Positions 36,813 to 47,117 of a DNA stretch of 64,000 nucleotides are shown piece after piece. This DNA comes from Stentor roeselii (taxonomy: Eukaryota > Ciliophora > Heterotrichea > Heterotrichida > Stentoridae). The notes under the pieces are model-generated. The model did no database searches. It worked only from the letters and a program-made list of their open reading frames with translations, and was not told where the DNA came from. The translations under genes and the position numbers were made by a program. The first letter of the stretch is position 1. Each line of letters begins with the position of its first letter. The DNA is taken from assembly GCA_006503475.1 (NCBI GenBank), contig RSEH01000096.1:62001-126000 (forward strand), given 5' to 3'.

Positions 36813-38135
36813 TTAGATTGATTTCGCTAAGTTTTCCATTTGGTTGTTTACTTCTTCTTGTTTCTTGTCACTGTTATGCTGGAGTTTTAAGACCACGTCC
36901 ACTGCCAGAGCTTTCAATGGAAAAGACCGGTCTTTATCTTGTGCGTAGGTTCTCAATAAAAAATAAGCTTGGGCATATTCACTACTCGTAACTTTCAACT
37001 GATAGTCAATCAAAGTCAAAAAAGCCGCTTCAAGTCTATTAATCTCCTGAATAGTATGATTAGAAAAAGCAAGAGCAAAAGAGTTATTTTCAAAAGACTC
37101 ATCATCCCAGACCTTAGAAGCTTCAACAAAAACAATAAAAATAATTTTCTTCCAGTTGTAATGATTGAGTCTAATTCCAGACTTCCCAACAAGTCTCTCC
37201 AAATAAATCAAGCTAACAATAGGTACCTCATATTCAAGTTGTCCCCTCACAACAAGATTTTTGACATAATTATAAACTCCGACCTCATCAGGCAGCGCGA
37301 TTTCTTCATTGAACATCTCAGCCATTCGATGTCTTAATCCCAACAAGCGAGAACCAAGAACAGGCTGATTTTGAATATGGTTCATCACAGCGCGCGACAG
37401 ACACCTGCAGACCTCTTCCAAGTCCAAATTGACTAAAGTCGACCTCATCTGCATGGAGTCAAGAGACTTTCCCAGATGACTGTCGTGGAGCTTCGGGTTT
37501 GAACACTCTTCAAATGCCAAGGGCGTCTCGAAAAAACTGTCTCGGCTCATTTCGACTGGCAGTTTTTTTAATAGTTGAATCGGCTGATTTTTTCTTCGGT
37601 AAAGCTCGAGTTCGAGTTCTTCGATTTTTTGGCGGGCGAGTTCTAGTTCTTTTTCTAATTTCTTTTTGGTTTCGACTTTTTCTTGCTTTTCTAAGGAAAT
37701 TGAAGCAGGCCCGGTACTGTTTTTTCGGAGACTTGTCGATGTTGCGGAGGTTATGTTGGAGGCTGTTCGGCAGTTGATCCGGTCTGCATCTAGTGCTGAG
37801 TAGGACTGGAGGTAGTCCAGCATTTTACGAAATTTGTCTATTTCATGAATGTCTGCCGAAAGCGAACGCATTAGCTGAGAAAACTCTGATGGTGACAAGT
37901 CCAGCAGGTGCTGCGCATTAAACGACTTCAAATCAATAAGTCTCTACGTAAGGATTACTTTTGTGAATTTTGAAAGACCGAATTCTGATATCGTCTTCAT
38001 CAGTTCGTTTCCCTGAGGAGCTGATATTGGCCGAGGTGATATCGGATGCTTTAGACTTTTACGGATTGTCCCTTTCGCGTTTTGAAGCTTCTTGTTGTGG
38101 ATTTTTTGAGAGTTTTCTGCTTCCCATTTTTTCAT
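36813..38135 (-). CDS. Cyclin-Y-like protein (two exons)
   Basis: Exon 1 is 38135-37959, a 15-nt intron lies at 37958-37944, exon 2 is 37943-36813; 435 residues after splicing. The unspliced frame stops at TAG inside the intron. A coiled-coil (about 145-175) precedes a cyclin box (about 265-395) with VYNYVKNLVVRGQLE, PIVSLIYLERLV, NWKKIIFIVFVEASKVWDD and INRLEAAFL, characteristic of the cyclin Y/PHO80-type group. Cyclin Y partners with CDK14/16-type kinases at the membrane; no myristoylation signal is seen here. The substrate kinase is unknown. Confidence 0.88.
37944..37958 (-). other. 15-nt intron in the cyclin-Y-like gene
   Basis: GTAATCCTTACGTAG on the minus strand, phase 0, carrying the in-frame TAG that would otherwise separate the two exons. 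Confidence 0.88.
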
Positions 38136-38274
38136 TTGATTATATCTGAATTTCTTAAATGTAATCTCTAATAAATTGAATGCTCATCACTAAACCCCTA
38201 AAATTTTCCACAAAAAAAATAAACAATAAACCAATGACCCTAATAAAAAATCCTAAATTTTTAAAAATAAACAA

Positions 38275-40452
38275 ATGAAAGTCTTCTTCTGCGACAACTC
38301 ATTCAATCTGAGCAGTCTAGTGACAACAACAGAATTCTACATAAAGTCAATATCAAGTACAGAGAAGATAACCTACATCCTTGAGTCATCAGGAGAAGTC
38401 TCAGCATTCAGCAAGACATTCAAGTTATATTCGCTAAGCCTTCCATTCAAAGTATCAACCTTAAGCTGTGGCCGTGAACACGTCGGAGTCTTAACAGAAG
38501 ACCTGTCAGTTTACACTTGGGGAAGCGGCGAGAGTGGAGCCTTAGGTTTGAGTTCAGCGGAAAGCAGTTCAATTCCATGCAAAATTGCTCTTTCCAGCGA
38601 CTTCTGCATTAATGGACTGGTTTGCGGAGGTTGGCATACTTTGATATTAGCCAGGTACTCGGCAGGAAAGAACTTCTTGCTGGTCACTGGACGCAACTCT
38701 GAAGGACAGCTTGGAACTGGCAAGCTCAACCGAGAACTGTTTCCTGTCAAAGTTGAGATCTCTGAAGAGATCGTTGAAATTCGCGCTGGGAATAACTTTT
38801 CAATGGTCTTGAGCGAGTCTAGAAGTGTTTATATGACTGGAGATAATCGATTTGGTCAACTGGGAATTGGACATAAACGAAATGTGTTTTCGTTTGAAAG
38901 GGTTCCTATTGATAATGTCCAGGACATCGCCTGTGGTAATCATTCTGCAGCCGTTGCCAACGGAAAGGTTTATGTCTGGGGAACCTGCAGCTTCGGAGAG
39001 TTTTTAAGACCGACTCTAATGTCCGGAATCTCAAACCCTGAGCAAGTCTTCATCGGTGACTCAGTCGGAGCCGCTATAGATATCGAACACAACCTATGGA
39101 CTTGGGGAGGTAAAAACATTGAAGGAAAAGCAAGAAAAACAGAAATAAAAGCAGACACTCTTAGTCTCAACAGCGGTTCTCATGTCTTTGCCGTGAGTGT
39201 CGGTAAAGACTTCGTAAGAAAAAAAGAAAGAAGCAATACGAATTCCTTCCAATTCAACAAAAATGAACTTTTAAGTCCAGCAGCCCAGAAAAAAAGAATC
39301 TTTTTCGCTGAAGTCACAAGCGAAACTCCGAAATACAACCCGGGTTATAAAGGGTTTCGAGATGGCAGTTCTGAGAAAAAAGAGGAAAATCGTGAAGTTC
39401 AAGGAAAAATCAATTTTTTCAAAGAAGAAAATGAGAAACTCTTGAATAGTTCTCAGGGACTCACTAGTCGACTTAATGAAAAACTCCAGGAAAATCATGA
39501 ATTGCATGAAAATATCTCAGCTTTAAAAGAACTTCTACAGCAAAAAGATGAAAACATGAAAAAACTAGTTCAAAAAGTGGAATTGATGAAAGAAGAAAAA
39601 CAAGCTCTTGAAGAGAACTCAGCATCTCTAAAAGACCAGATAAGAAAGCTTTCAATCGACCGTGAAAGACTTTTAAAGTCATTCCAAAGTGATTCCGAGG
39701 TAAAAACTTACTACGAAAAATGTCTAAACGAATTAGAAGAACTTCGCCATCAAGAAAAAGCGAGATTTTCAAATGAACTTGAGAAACTTCAACAAGAAAA
39801 CGAGTCGATTCAAGGACTTCTAGCAAGTCTTCGAGAAGAAAACAACCATCTTCGAGGTTCTCAAGAATTATCAGCTCGTCGCCTCGAGTGTTGCGAGGAT
39901 GAACTGACCCACGCCTCGACCCTCAGATCTCAACTAGAAGAAAAAATAATAACTCTTCAATCACGGTTAAACGACCTGACCTCAGCAAACAACAACCTTT
40001 ACATCAACCTAGAAAAAGAACTTTCTCACAAGTCCGACTTAGTCTCTCTTTCTCAGTTAAGCCGTCATCTTGAAGAAAACACTGGAAGTCAAGACCAACA
40101 AGAATTTCAAGAAAATGAAAACCTTGCAAATCTTTCAAAAAAATCGATCACAATCACTCGTGCACCTCATTTAAATGAAGACAATCCTGAAATTCTAACG
40201 AATCGAAAAGGTCTTTCTCAACAACATCAAGAGCGACTCATGCGAGTCGCTGCTGAAAAGTTGCAAATTGAAGATCTTGACAATGAACTTCATAGTCTTT
40301 CTTCAAGTTCTCCAGTGCACGCGATTTACTCTCCGATCAGGGTGCATAAGAAGAGCTTTGAAGACGTGCGCAACCAAATCATCAACTTGAAGAAAAAAAG
40401 GTCTTTTCTGCATAAGGACTCGAAGTTCGCCTCGAGTAGCTTTCGAAAGTAA
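38275..40452 (+). CDS. RCC1-repeat protein with long coiled coil
   Basis: 725 residues. Residues about 55-310 form an RCC1-type beta-propeller, with blades marked by YTWGSGESGALGL, VTGRNSEGQLGTG, MTGDNRFGQLGIG and VYVWGTCSFGEF. Residues about 370-610 are a long coiled coil of E, K, L and Q heptads. The rest is S-rich. The mix is not the Ran exchange factor itself; such fusions often occur in cytoskeletal or ciliary scaffolds, an inference here. It ends 9 bases before the ARP6 start. Confidence 0.88.
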   Translation: MKVFFCDNSFNLSSLVTTTEFYIKSISSTEKITYILESSGEVSAFSKTFKLYSLSLPFKVSTLSCGREHVGVLTEDLSVYTWGSGESGALGLSSAESSSIPCKIALSSDFCINGLVCGGWHTLILARYSAGKNFLLVTGRNSEGQLGTGKLNRELFPVKVEISEEIVEIRAGNNFSMVLSESRSVYMTGDNRFGQLGIGHKRNVFSFERVPIDNVQDIACGNHSAAVANGKVYVWGTCSFGEFLRPTLMSGISNPEQVFIGDSVGAAIDIEHNLWTWGGKNIEGKARKTEIKADTLSLNSGSHVFAVSVGKDFVRKKERSNTNSFQFNKNELLSPAAQKKRIFFAEVTSETPKYNPGYKGFRDGSSEKKEENREVQGKINFFKEENEKLLNSSQGLTSRLNEKLQENHELHENISALKELLQQKDENMKKLVQKVELMKEEKQALEENSASLKDQIRKLSIDRERLLKSFQSDSEVKTYYEKCLNELEELRHQEKARFSNELEKLQQENESIQGLLASLREENNHLRGSQELSARRLECCEDELTHASTLRSQLEEKIITLQSRLNDLTSANNNLYINLEKELSHKSDLVSLSQLSRHLEENTGSQDQQEFQENENLANLSKKSITITRAPHLNEDNPEILTNRKGLSQQHQERLMRVAAEKLQIEDLDNELHSLSSSSPVHAIYSPIRVHKKSFEDVRNQIINLKKKRSFLHKDSKFASSSFRK

Positions 40453-40461
40453 TTAAATCTA

Positions 40462-41553
40462 ATGAAGTTCTTTATTGACAATGGAGCTTATTGCTTGAAG
40501 ATTGGACAAGAAGGGCAGGAGCCTGCATCTGTTTTTAATTGTATTTCGAGTTGTAAGAAGGATCTGGTGGTTGCTCCTAAGAGTTTGCAGAATACTACGG
40601 AAGTTTTAAGACCTTTTGAAAGAGGAGTTTTAGTTGACCCTGAGCTGCAGTTGAAGATATGGAAAGGATGCTTGCCGATCGGAATTAGTCAGCTCGTTGT
40701 TACTTCGCCTTTGTATTGTCCGCCTACTGCTAGACATGCTCTTGATGAACTTGCTTTTGAGGACTTGCAAATACCTTCTCTTGCTAGAGTTAGCACTGGG
40801 GTAAACGAGCAATGTTTACTCCTAGTAGACCTCGGTTTTTCATGCATAACAGTGACTCCAATAGTATCAGGTCTTCCCGTAAACTACGCAGTAGTGCGTT
40901 GCAACGTGGGAGGGAAGCTGATAACAAATTACATGAAAGAGCAAATTTCCTACCGATTCTTCGACATGACTGAAGAAACCTGGTTAGTAAGTCACATCCG
41001 CGAGCAAGCCTGCCACGTTTCTCTTGACTTCCTCAAAGAGCTGCGAGACATTCAGTAACAACTACGAAGACACAAACGTTGCAAAGACAAAATTTACGCC
41101 TTGCCCGACAATTACGACATGGGCTTCCTCGTCTCTTCATCTGAAAATCAAGACTTTTCCACTCGGCAATTGATGAATCTTTCAAATCTCGTCATCACTG
41201 TTCCTGAATTACTCTTCAAACCAAGTGACGCCGGAATTGACTGTGGAGGTGTTCATGAAGGAATCATTGAAAGTATTTCTAAACTTCCTGCTGAAACTGC
41301 CAGAGATTTGTTGAAAAATGTTTGGATTTGTGGAGGACTTGCAAAAACTCCTGGATTGCTGGAAAGACTTAGAATTGAATTGAGGATGATGGTTGATTAT
41401 GATGTCAGGGTGTTTAAAGTCAATGAGTAATGTTTAGGAAGTGAAATTTATGATTGCTGGGAAAATTTGAAGAATGTTCAGGGATTTGTGAGTAAGAAGG
41501 AGTATGAAGAGATGGGCAGCTGGTATTTAGATACTTTATTCCACTATGCTTAA
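40462..41553 (+). CDS. ARP6: Actin-related protein 6 (three exons)
   Basis: Exons 40462-41054, 41070-41426 and 41442-41553; 353 residues after removing two 15-nt introns. It opens FFIDNGAYCLKIG, has RPFERGVLVDPE, the DEL..E...IPSLARV block, LVDLGFSCITVTPI, then RCNVGGKLITNYMKEQISYR and MTEETWLV, and later the spliced KIYALPDNYDMGF and KKEYEEMG near the C-terminus. These match ARP6, a subunit of the SWR1/SRCAP complex that places histone H2A.Z in nucleosomes. Nuclear. Both splices are needed to reach the conserved C-terminal parts. Confidence 0.9.
41055..41069 (+). other. 15-nt intron 1 in ARP6
   Basis: GTAACAACTACGAAG, phase 2, containing an in-frame TAA. Removal joins LRDIQ to HKRCKDKIYALPD, restoring the ARP6 alignment. 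Confidence 0.87.
41427..41441 (+). other. 15-nt intron 2 in ARP6
   Basis: GTAATGTTTAGGAAG, phase 2, containing an in-frame TAA. Removal adds the last 36 residues (DEIYDCWENLKN and on), which match the ARP6 C-terminus. Confidence 0.87.
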
Positions 41554-41561
41554 TTAACTTA

Positions 41562-42365
41562 TCAGATTAGCAGTAGTGAAACGAGCGAAAGAAAACAATT
41601 AAGAATCGCCGATGAATGATAAAGAGTTGGATGTATTTCATTAAGTTTTCGTGAATTGTTATTCTCAAACAGGTATTTTATAACTTCGACTTGCCAATCA
41701 GCAGCTTCTTTCACGTCTTTTATAATAAACCACAGAATATTTTCTTGGCAACGCAAGTCTGGATGAGTTGCTGTTCCAACATAATGCCAGTATGAGTCTG
41801 TGTTTTCAACAATTTCGCGCAAGTTCACGTTTGAAGTATTGGATGTCAAGTAATTTGACTTCGCTTGTTTTAATTCACGTTTCCATTCACTGATACCTGT
41901 CGAGTTCAAAAAATAACTTTCTTTTCCTTTCTGGATTATCACTGACACTATCGCCATGTTCGGCTTGTCTAGTTCCCAGTATTTGTCTTCAATGTTGCAG
42001 ATTATCTGCATTTCTATTGGAAAAAAAGTACCGCCTATCTTGTGCTCTGAGGGAGTGTGAAACTCGATGAACTTGACATTGAAATTTCTTCTTCCATTAA
42101 TATCCCCGACTTCAATATATCCAAGATTGCTTTGTATCCGTATCATATTCCCGGTATTCTGTATCGTTTGCGCTCCTGTATATCCCCAAAACACCATCTT
42201 CATCTGCTTTGAAGAGCTGATCTTTTTCGCACTGGAAGGATCTATAATAGCAGGTGATCGATCCGACACATAACACCCTTCATATCCCCAGTTGTCTTGT
42301 TTGTTGTAAGACCATTCGATGCTCATAGTGTAGAGAAAGCAACTAATAAATACAAAAGTTTTCAT
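41562..42365 (-). CDS. Alpha-carbonic-anhydrase-related protein, zinc site altered
   Basis: 267 residues. It has a signal peptide (KTFVFISCFLYTMSIEW), WSYNKQDNWGYEGC as in the alpha-CA N-terminus, then KFIEFHTPSEHKIGG and FFPIEMQIICN, and near the end YVGTATHPDLRCQENILWFII. These align with alpha carbonic anhydrases, but of the three zinc His, the first reads Glu and the third Gln; only the second (FHTPSEH) is kept. The enzyme is therefore probably inactive. The C-terminal hydrophobic end (SSAILNCFLSLVSLLLI) suggests a GPI anchor. Likely a surface protein of binding or structural role. Confidence 0.82.
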   Translation of the reverse strand: MKTFVFISCFLYTMSIEWSYNKQDNWGYEGCYVSDRSPAIIDPSSAKKISSSKQMKMVFWGYTGAQTIQNTGNMIRIQSNLGYIEVGDINGRRNFNVKFIEFHTPSEHKIGGTFFPIEMQIICNIEDKYWELDKPNMAIVSVIIQKGKESYFLNSTGISEWKRELKQAKSNYLTSNTSNVNLREIVENTDSYWHYVGTATHPDLRCQENILWFIIKDVKEAADWQVEVIKYLFENNNSRKLNEIHPTLYHSSAILNCFLSLVSLLLI

Positions 42366-42412
42366 TATAAGTTACTTCGATAAGTTAATAATATTCTATT
42401 CATCATAAATCA

Positions 42413-42715
42413 ATGGGAAGACAATGCTTTGAATGCTATTCTAAAGACATTAATTTTTACTGCTGCTGCCAACAAGTATTTCTCTGTATCAACTGCTTGC
42501 TTCCTCATCAAAATCACCTAATCCTAGAAGAAGACTTGAATTTCAATAGAATAGACGACATCAGCATCCTTCTCAGCTATCTTAAAGAGTTTTCTTTACT
42601 TGAATTAGAAGCCAAACAACTGATTCACTCATCAAATCCTGAAAATGACTTAAAAAAAATCGATCAAAATATCAACTCACTTGAAAAACACATAAAAAAC
42701 GTGAAGGATAGTTAA
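42413..42715 (+). CDS. Small B-box-like zinc protein
   Basis: 100 residues. The first 40 hold CFECYSK, YCCCQQVFLCINC and LLPHQNH, a Cys/His array like a B-box or similar cross-brace finger. The remainder is helical and could form a coiled coil. Divergent from the CA-related gene with 47 bases between start codons. A small scaffold or ubiquitin-pathway partner is possible; function unknown. Confidence 0.65.
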   Translation: MGRQCFECYSKDINFYCCCQQVFLCINCLLPHQNHLILEEDLNFNRIDDISILLSYLKEFSLLELEAKQLIHSSNPENDLKKIDQNINSLEKHIKNVKDS

Positions 42716-42753
42716 AAAAATTACTATTTTCTTTAAGTATTTTTATTAGTTTA

Positions 42754-43176
42754 ATGGATTTCTTTGAAGGAGTTTTCGATCCGCAATTCCAAGTCAGTTC
42801 AGTTCATAGAAAAAAATTCATCCTTCCTTCAACAAAGCTTCGAAAATTCAAAGAGTGTCTTTCAAAAAACATTCATTTTTCCCCTCGTGTGCGAAAATAC
42901 TTAAAAGCAGTTCATTTGATTGACCAGGAGAAAAACACAAAAAAACTCGAACAAACTTACAAACTTCATGAAAAAGAACACCCTGGGTGTTCAATTTTAC
43001 CGAATATTAGAAATGAAATCACCAGAAGAATCAAAGGGTTTAGTAACGAGCAGAGTTTCAGTATGTCTAAACCTTTAAAAATAAGATCAATCACCTCGAA
43101 AACCCCTGATCCCAGAGTCACACTGATGAATACTCTGAATGTATCGAGAGTTCAAGTCGGTATCTCAAAACTGTAA
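42754..43176 (+). CDS. Small basic hypothetical protein
   Basis: 140 residues, basic, without a recognised domain, signal peptide or membrane segment. It starts at ATG 42754, 38 bases after the stop of the preceding gene; no small intron joining the two is found. The C-terminal third is S/T-rich. Confidence 0.65.
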   Translation: MDFFEGVFDPQFQVSSVHRKKFILPSTKLRKFKECLSKNIHFSPRVRKYLKAVHLIDQEKNTKKLEQTYKLHEKEHPGCSILPNIRNEITRRIKGFSNEQSFSMSKPLKIRSITSKTPDPRVTLMNTLNVSRVQVGISKL

Positions 43177-43494
43177 AAATTTGAGTAATTTAAATAAACT
43201 TCGCTGAATTAGACTTAAAATCAGGGATGATATCTTAAATTATCTTGAATAATTAAAATTTATAGCTTTTATAATCGGTTATATTTTAAGTAAAGCCGCG
43301 GTAAGAGTTAGCATCAGTCTGAAATATTTTTTATAATAATTCCATTTAGATAATAACTTGTTTTAATACGCAACTTAAATTTCAACTAAATTATAGTTTA
43401 ACTAAACAAAATTAAACCGATCCCTAATATCTCATAAAAATAATAACTCCCATTAAAAATCTCATCGCCCTTAAATGAAATCTAACAAATATAC
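43177..43494. other. Intergenic region between convergent genes
   Basis: 318 bases with no supported gene. A short GC-rich word (GCCGCGGTAA) near 43296 stands out but has no further context. Confidence 0.4.
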
Positions 43495-44160
43495 TTAAAG
43501 ATTTATACTCCTGACCCAAAACCCATTCACATAAAATATATTCTGCAAGTCATACGGATACAACCGTCTCAAATCCACCCCTTTATAAAACTCAGGGAAA
43601 TCCTTGTTAAACCTGAGATCCCCACATTTCTTACAAGAGCAGATATCAAGACACACAGGACAATTATCAAGATTTTTATAAAATTGTTCATTGCAAGAGT
43701 TGCAAAGATAATTTTTGCACTTCTCACAATAAGATAGCTTTGCAAGTTGTGTTTTTTTCTCACATTGATGACAATTGTGCAGTTCATTCGCAGCTAAATC
43801 AGTCACTTTCTTACTTTTTTGAGTAGCTTTTTTCCTGCAAGACTTACAAGAGCAAGTTTTCAAACAAACAAAACATTCCCAAAAGGAAGGAATTTGTGAA
43901 GAGTCGTATTTATATCGGTACTTCAGACATTTCATGCAGAATAACTCGTTGCATTCAGTGTTACTGCATTCAACTTTCTTGTCTAAGGAGTTTGACTGGC
44001 AGCGGTGGCAGGAGTTGTGTGTTTTTAGCTTTAGTGACGTTAGACAACATTGATGTGATGCCTTGTTTTGAGACGCGCAGATCACATGAAAAGATCTTTT
44101 GCATGTTGAACATCTTTCGATTCTTCGCCCGGCTGTCCTGCAAATTGAACATTTGACCAT
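43495..44160 (-). CDS. CDCA7-type (4CXXC) zinc-finger protein
   Basis: 221 residues with about 35 Cys. The N-terminus has a PHD-like array (CSICRTAG, CSTCKRSFHVIC). Residues about 50-110 have CHRCQS, CMKCLKYRY, WECFVCLKTCSCKSCRKK, the layout of the zf-4CXXC_R1 domain of CDCA7, and residues about 128-182 repeat it in shorter form (CHQCEKK, CEKCKNYLC, CPVCLDICSCKKC). In animals and plants CDCA7 works with the HELLS/DDM1 remodeller on chromatin; in this organism the role is inferred. Confidence 0.8.
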   Translation of the reverse strand: MVKCSICRTAGRRIERCSTCKRSFHVICASQNKASHQCCLTSLKLKTHNSCHRCQSNSLDKKVECSNTECNELFCMKCLKYRYKYDSSQIPSFWECFVCLKTCSCKSCRKKATQKSKKVTDLAANELHNCHQCEKKTQLAKLSYCEKCKNYLCNSCNEQFYKNLDNCPVCLDICSCKKCGDLRFNKDFPEFYKGVDLRRLYPYDLQNIFYVNGFWVRSINL

Positions 44161-46528
44161 TTAATTTATTTCGCCAGTTTTTGATTTAGATACTCAGCAT
44201 TTTTCTTGTTGGGTTTTAGATGAGGAAATGGTTTATTAATATGGGATTTTGGATTGAAAGTGATGAGATTTTAGCAATTTTTTTAGGGGAAAAGAAATGA
44301 AGGGGGAGATTTAGGATTTAGGATTTTTTTTTATTTTTATTTGAAGAGGGTTTTTTGGAAGGATTTGAAATTGTGATGGGTTTTATTATTTGGATTAGTT
44401 TTGGGTAGGATTGGATATCTGGATCATGTTTATATTAAATTGATTATTATTAGATAAGGAACACTTTTATATTTCTAATCATCTTTGTTTACGGCAGGTT
44501 TTTGTTTTCTTTGGTTTAGATATATTTTAGGTGAGATGATTGAAAGATTCTTGTTTAAAGTTTTTTAAATGTTTTTTCTGTGCTAAGGGTGCTTTTTTAT
44601 CTTTTTATTAACTTAAGCTTAAGACATTTTTGGATTATTTATGCAAAACTTTAAGATAAATCTAAATTATTATGTTTAAATGGATTATTTATGCAAAATT
44701 TAAGATAAGTCTAAATTGTTATGTTTAAATGTCTTATTAATGATGAAAATGATGCTCAACTATTAACGACTGAACAAAACTTGACTAGCAAGTATTTAAG
44801 ATGATAGGATTATCAAATTCAATCATTAAGTCATTATTTCGCATAATAAGTATATCTTAAGTTCATAACTTAGTAAGATTAATAATCTCTGTTAATCTCA
44901 TCCTTTATAAGATTTATAAACTTCATCAGAGTTAAAATAAAGCAGCCGATCAAGTTCATCAAATTCAAAATTTGAATTCTCTAAAATTTGCCAAATTATA
45001 TATATATCCTTTAAGATTAAGGCATCTATTTCTCTTAAGTCTCTATAAAGAATTCTATCAAATACTTGTCCAGTTACTCTTTATCTGATTTACAGTTATT
45101 GTGACATAACAGTATGATTACGACCAAACATAAATCATTTTAAGTCAAACTCTCTTATCTGATTATAACTAATAACTAGGTCCCTTTATTTTTATACTTC
45201 TGAGCCAAACAAAATTATTCTATAACTTTATAATTTAGACAAAGACCTTATTAGCATCATATTTACACCACTCATAAAGAAGTGTTAGTCGAAGGTTTTC
45301 TAAATTTGTTCTAAAAATAATATAAAAAAAACAAATAGTTATGAACAATTTGAATGAATATCATAAATCAAATTAGGAATAGCTAGTTCACTTAGTAAAG
45401 GAATCAATTTTTATTCATTAAATAGTAAAAAAATTACTTAAATATCTAAAAGGATCAATTTTAATTAAATTTTGATCTTTACTGCTATCAGATGAAAATA
45501 TAAAAAAGTTTAATTACTATTGTCATATACTTCATCAATATCTTTATTTTTAAAAAAACAGTAAATACGTTGGAGTTACTTTTGAGTCTGTTAAAGTCAA
45601 TAGGGTATGGCACGAAATTTTAAAATGTTTTATTGACTTTCAAGTTTAGAGACTTTGAAGTCTTAATATAAATAAACATAATAGCAAAACCCTATAGGGT
45701 ATTGGATTATTAAAGTTCATATCAGTCAAATTAATCAAATTACTATACAAAATGATGTTCAAATATTAAACAATATAAGCCAGCTAATAATTCACAAAAA
45801 GTAATATTATTAGAGAGATATCTAAAAATTTGTATCTTTTAAGCTCCAATTTAATTCAAATTATAGCAAACAAAACAAATTGTATCAAATATATTATACT
45901 GTCTGAAAGAAAAAAGATAAATGAAAAATAAATGCTTTCTAAATTTTTTGAATCTTTCATCAAAATAAAGTATTATCTTTTCAATAAAACAGATTCTATC
46001 GACTTGATTTTTTTATGGTATATAAAATTAAACTTTTCAACTTGAAGTTTATCTAATATCCTTATCATTCTGCTAAATATTGAAATTAATTGTGCTTCCA
46101 AGTGATTCTATTCCCATATCTTCAAAAGTTTGTTTTTTCTAATATTTTAAAAGTTTTTCTCTACCTGAGCCTAAAGTACCTTTTTCCAACAATGCATTTC
46201 TTAATCAAATCAGTAAATCACTTTTGAATAAAGAGTCTAAATTTTAAAAATCTTACTTTATAGGCCTTTTGATTCCATTTTTCCATAATAATTTATTAAA
46301 TATTCCTCACTTCAATAAAACTCTTCTCAAGATCACCTTGAGTTAAAAAGTCTTATCAAATTCATCAATAAACGAATTTTTCCAATTAGTCCTCTTTTCC
46401 ATTTAAAGTGTTTTTAAATCATGAAAAAATAATGAAAATTTTATGATGCTCAATCTTTAAATACCTGGAAAGCTTTGTATGAATTAAAATTCACACGATC
46501 ACTCAAGTCATATTATCCATAAATATAA
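44161..46528. other. Gene-free AT-rich region, 2.4 kb
   Basis: The longest stretch here without a supported gene. 44161-44430 is the upstream tract of the minus-strand CDCA7-type gene, G/T-rich on the plus strand. A 50-bp tandem duplication lies at 44631-44729. The rest has no long frames, no tRNA or snRNA I can recognise and no paralogy with the window's genes. The final 60 bases lead into the next gene. Confidence 0.5.
44631..44729. repeat. Tandem duplication, two copies of about 50 bp
   Basis: Units 44631-44680 and 44681-44729 both begin TGGATTATTTATGCAAAA and end TTATGTTTAAA; they differ by one indel and a few substitutions and abut directly. Confidence 0.9.
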
Positions 46529-47092
46529 ATGCTTGATTCACCTAAAGACGAAGCACCTCTGTCATACTGGCAGGCTCGCCATGTAAAAGCTTTGGAAGAC
46601 ACTTTGAGATACGGTTATAGTGATTTTTGGGGCTCTTTCCCATTCATTGGCTCAACTTATGACAGGTATAAGCGAGCAATGACTTACGAAGCTCTTGCAT
46701 ACTTTATCAAAAGTGGAGATATCGTTCTGGATGGCAAGATGGAAAATGCAGCTATGATCCGAGATAGTGAAATGAAAACTGGTGTTTTAAGCGGTCTGGC
46801 TGCAGGACTAGCCTTCAGCATGTTACCAGCCTTAAAAGGTTTCAACCTCTACACGCGTTTATTTTACTTCTTAGTGCCCTTCACCCTAAGCACATACCGT
46901 GGTTTCCGACGAGGTTACGACCAAATAAACTACGTCGGTGAGACCTACGTCGAGCTTCTACTAAAGCAAAAAGTCTTCTTAAACTTCCTGGGCGAGACCC
47001 AAGACTACCTAGCTGAACTAAAAGAATTAGCAATGAAAGACCCAGAAGTAGTTCGAAAGATGAAGTTGTATGGAGTGAAGCCTTATTATTAG
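46529..47092 (+). CDS. Small membrane-associated protein
   Basis: 187 residues. After a soluble N-terminal 85 residues come two hydrophobic segments, about 89-109 (GVLSGLAAGLAFSMLPALKG) and 112-127 (YTRLFYFLVPFTLSTY), then a charged C-terminal helix and the end GVKPYY. No cleavable signal is evident. The layout resembles small inner-membrane proteins of mitochondria, but I recognise no family. It lies 25 bases before BUB3. Confidence 0.72.
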   Translation: MLDSPKDEAPLSYWQARHVKALEDTLRYGYSDFWGSFPFIGSTYDRYKRAMTYEALAYFIKSGDIVLDGKMENAAMIRDSEMKTGVLSGLAAGLAFSMLPALKGFNLYTRLFYFLVPFTLSTYRGFRRGYDQINYVGETYVELLLKQKVFLNFLGETQDYLAELKELAMKDPEVVRKMKLYGVKPYY

Positions 47093-47117
47093 CCTAGCTA
47101 GTTAACCATCCGGATAA

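Noticed and set aside
43290-43310. GCCGCGGTAA word, identical to a core of the small-subunit rRNA 530 loop
   Set aside because: Only ten bases match; the surrounding bases do not follow rRNA.
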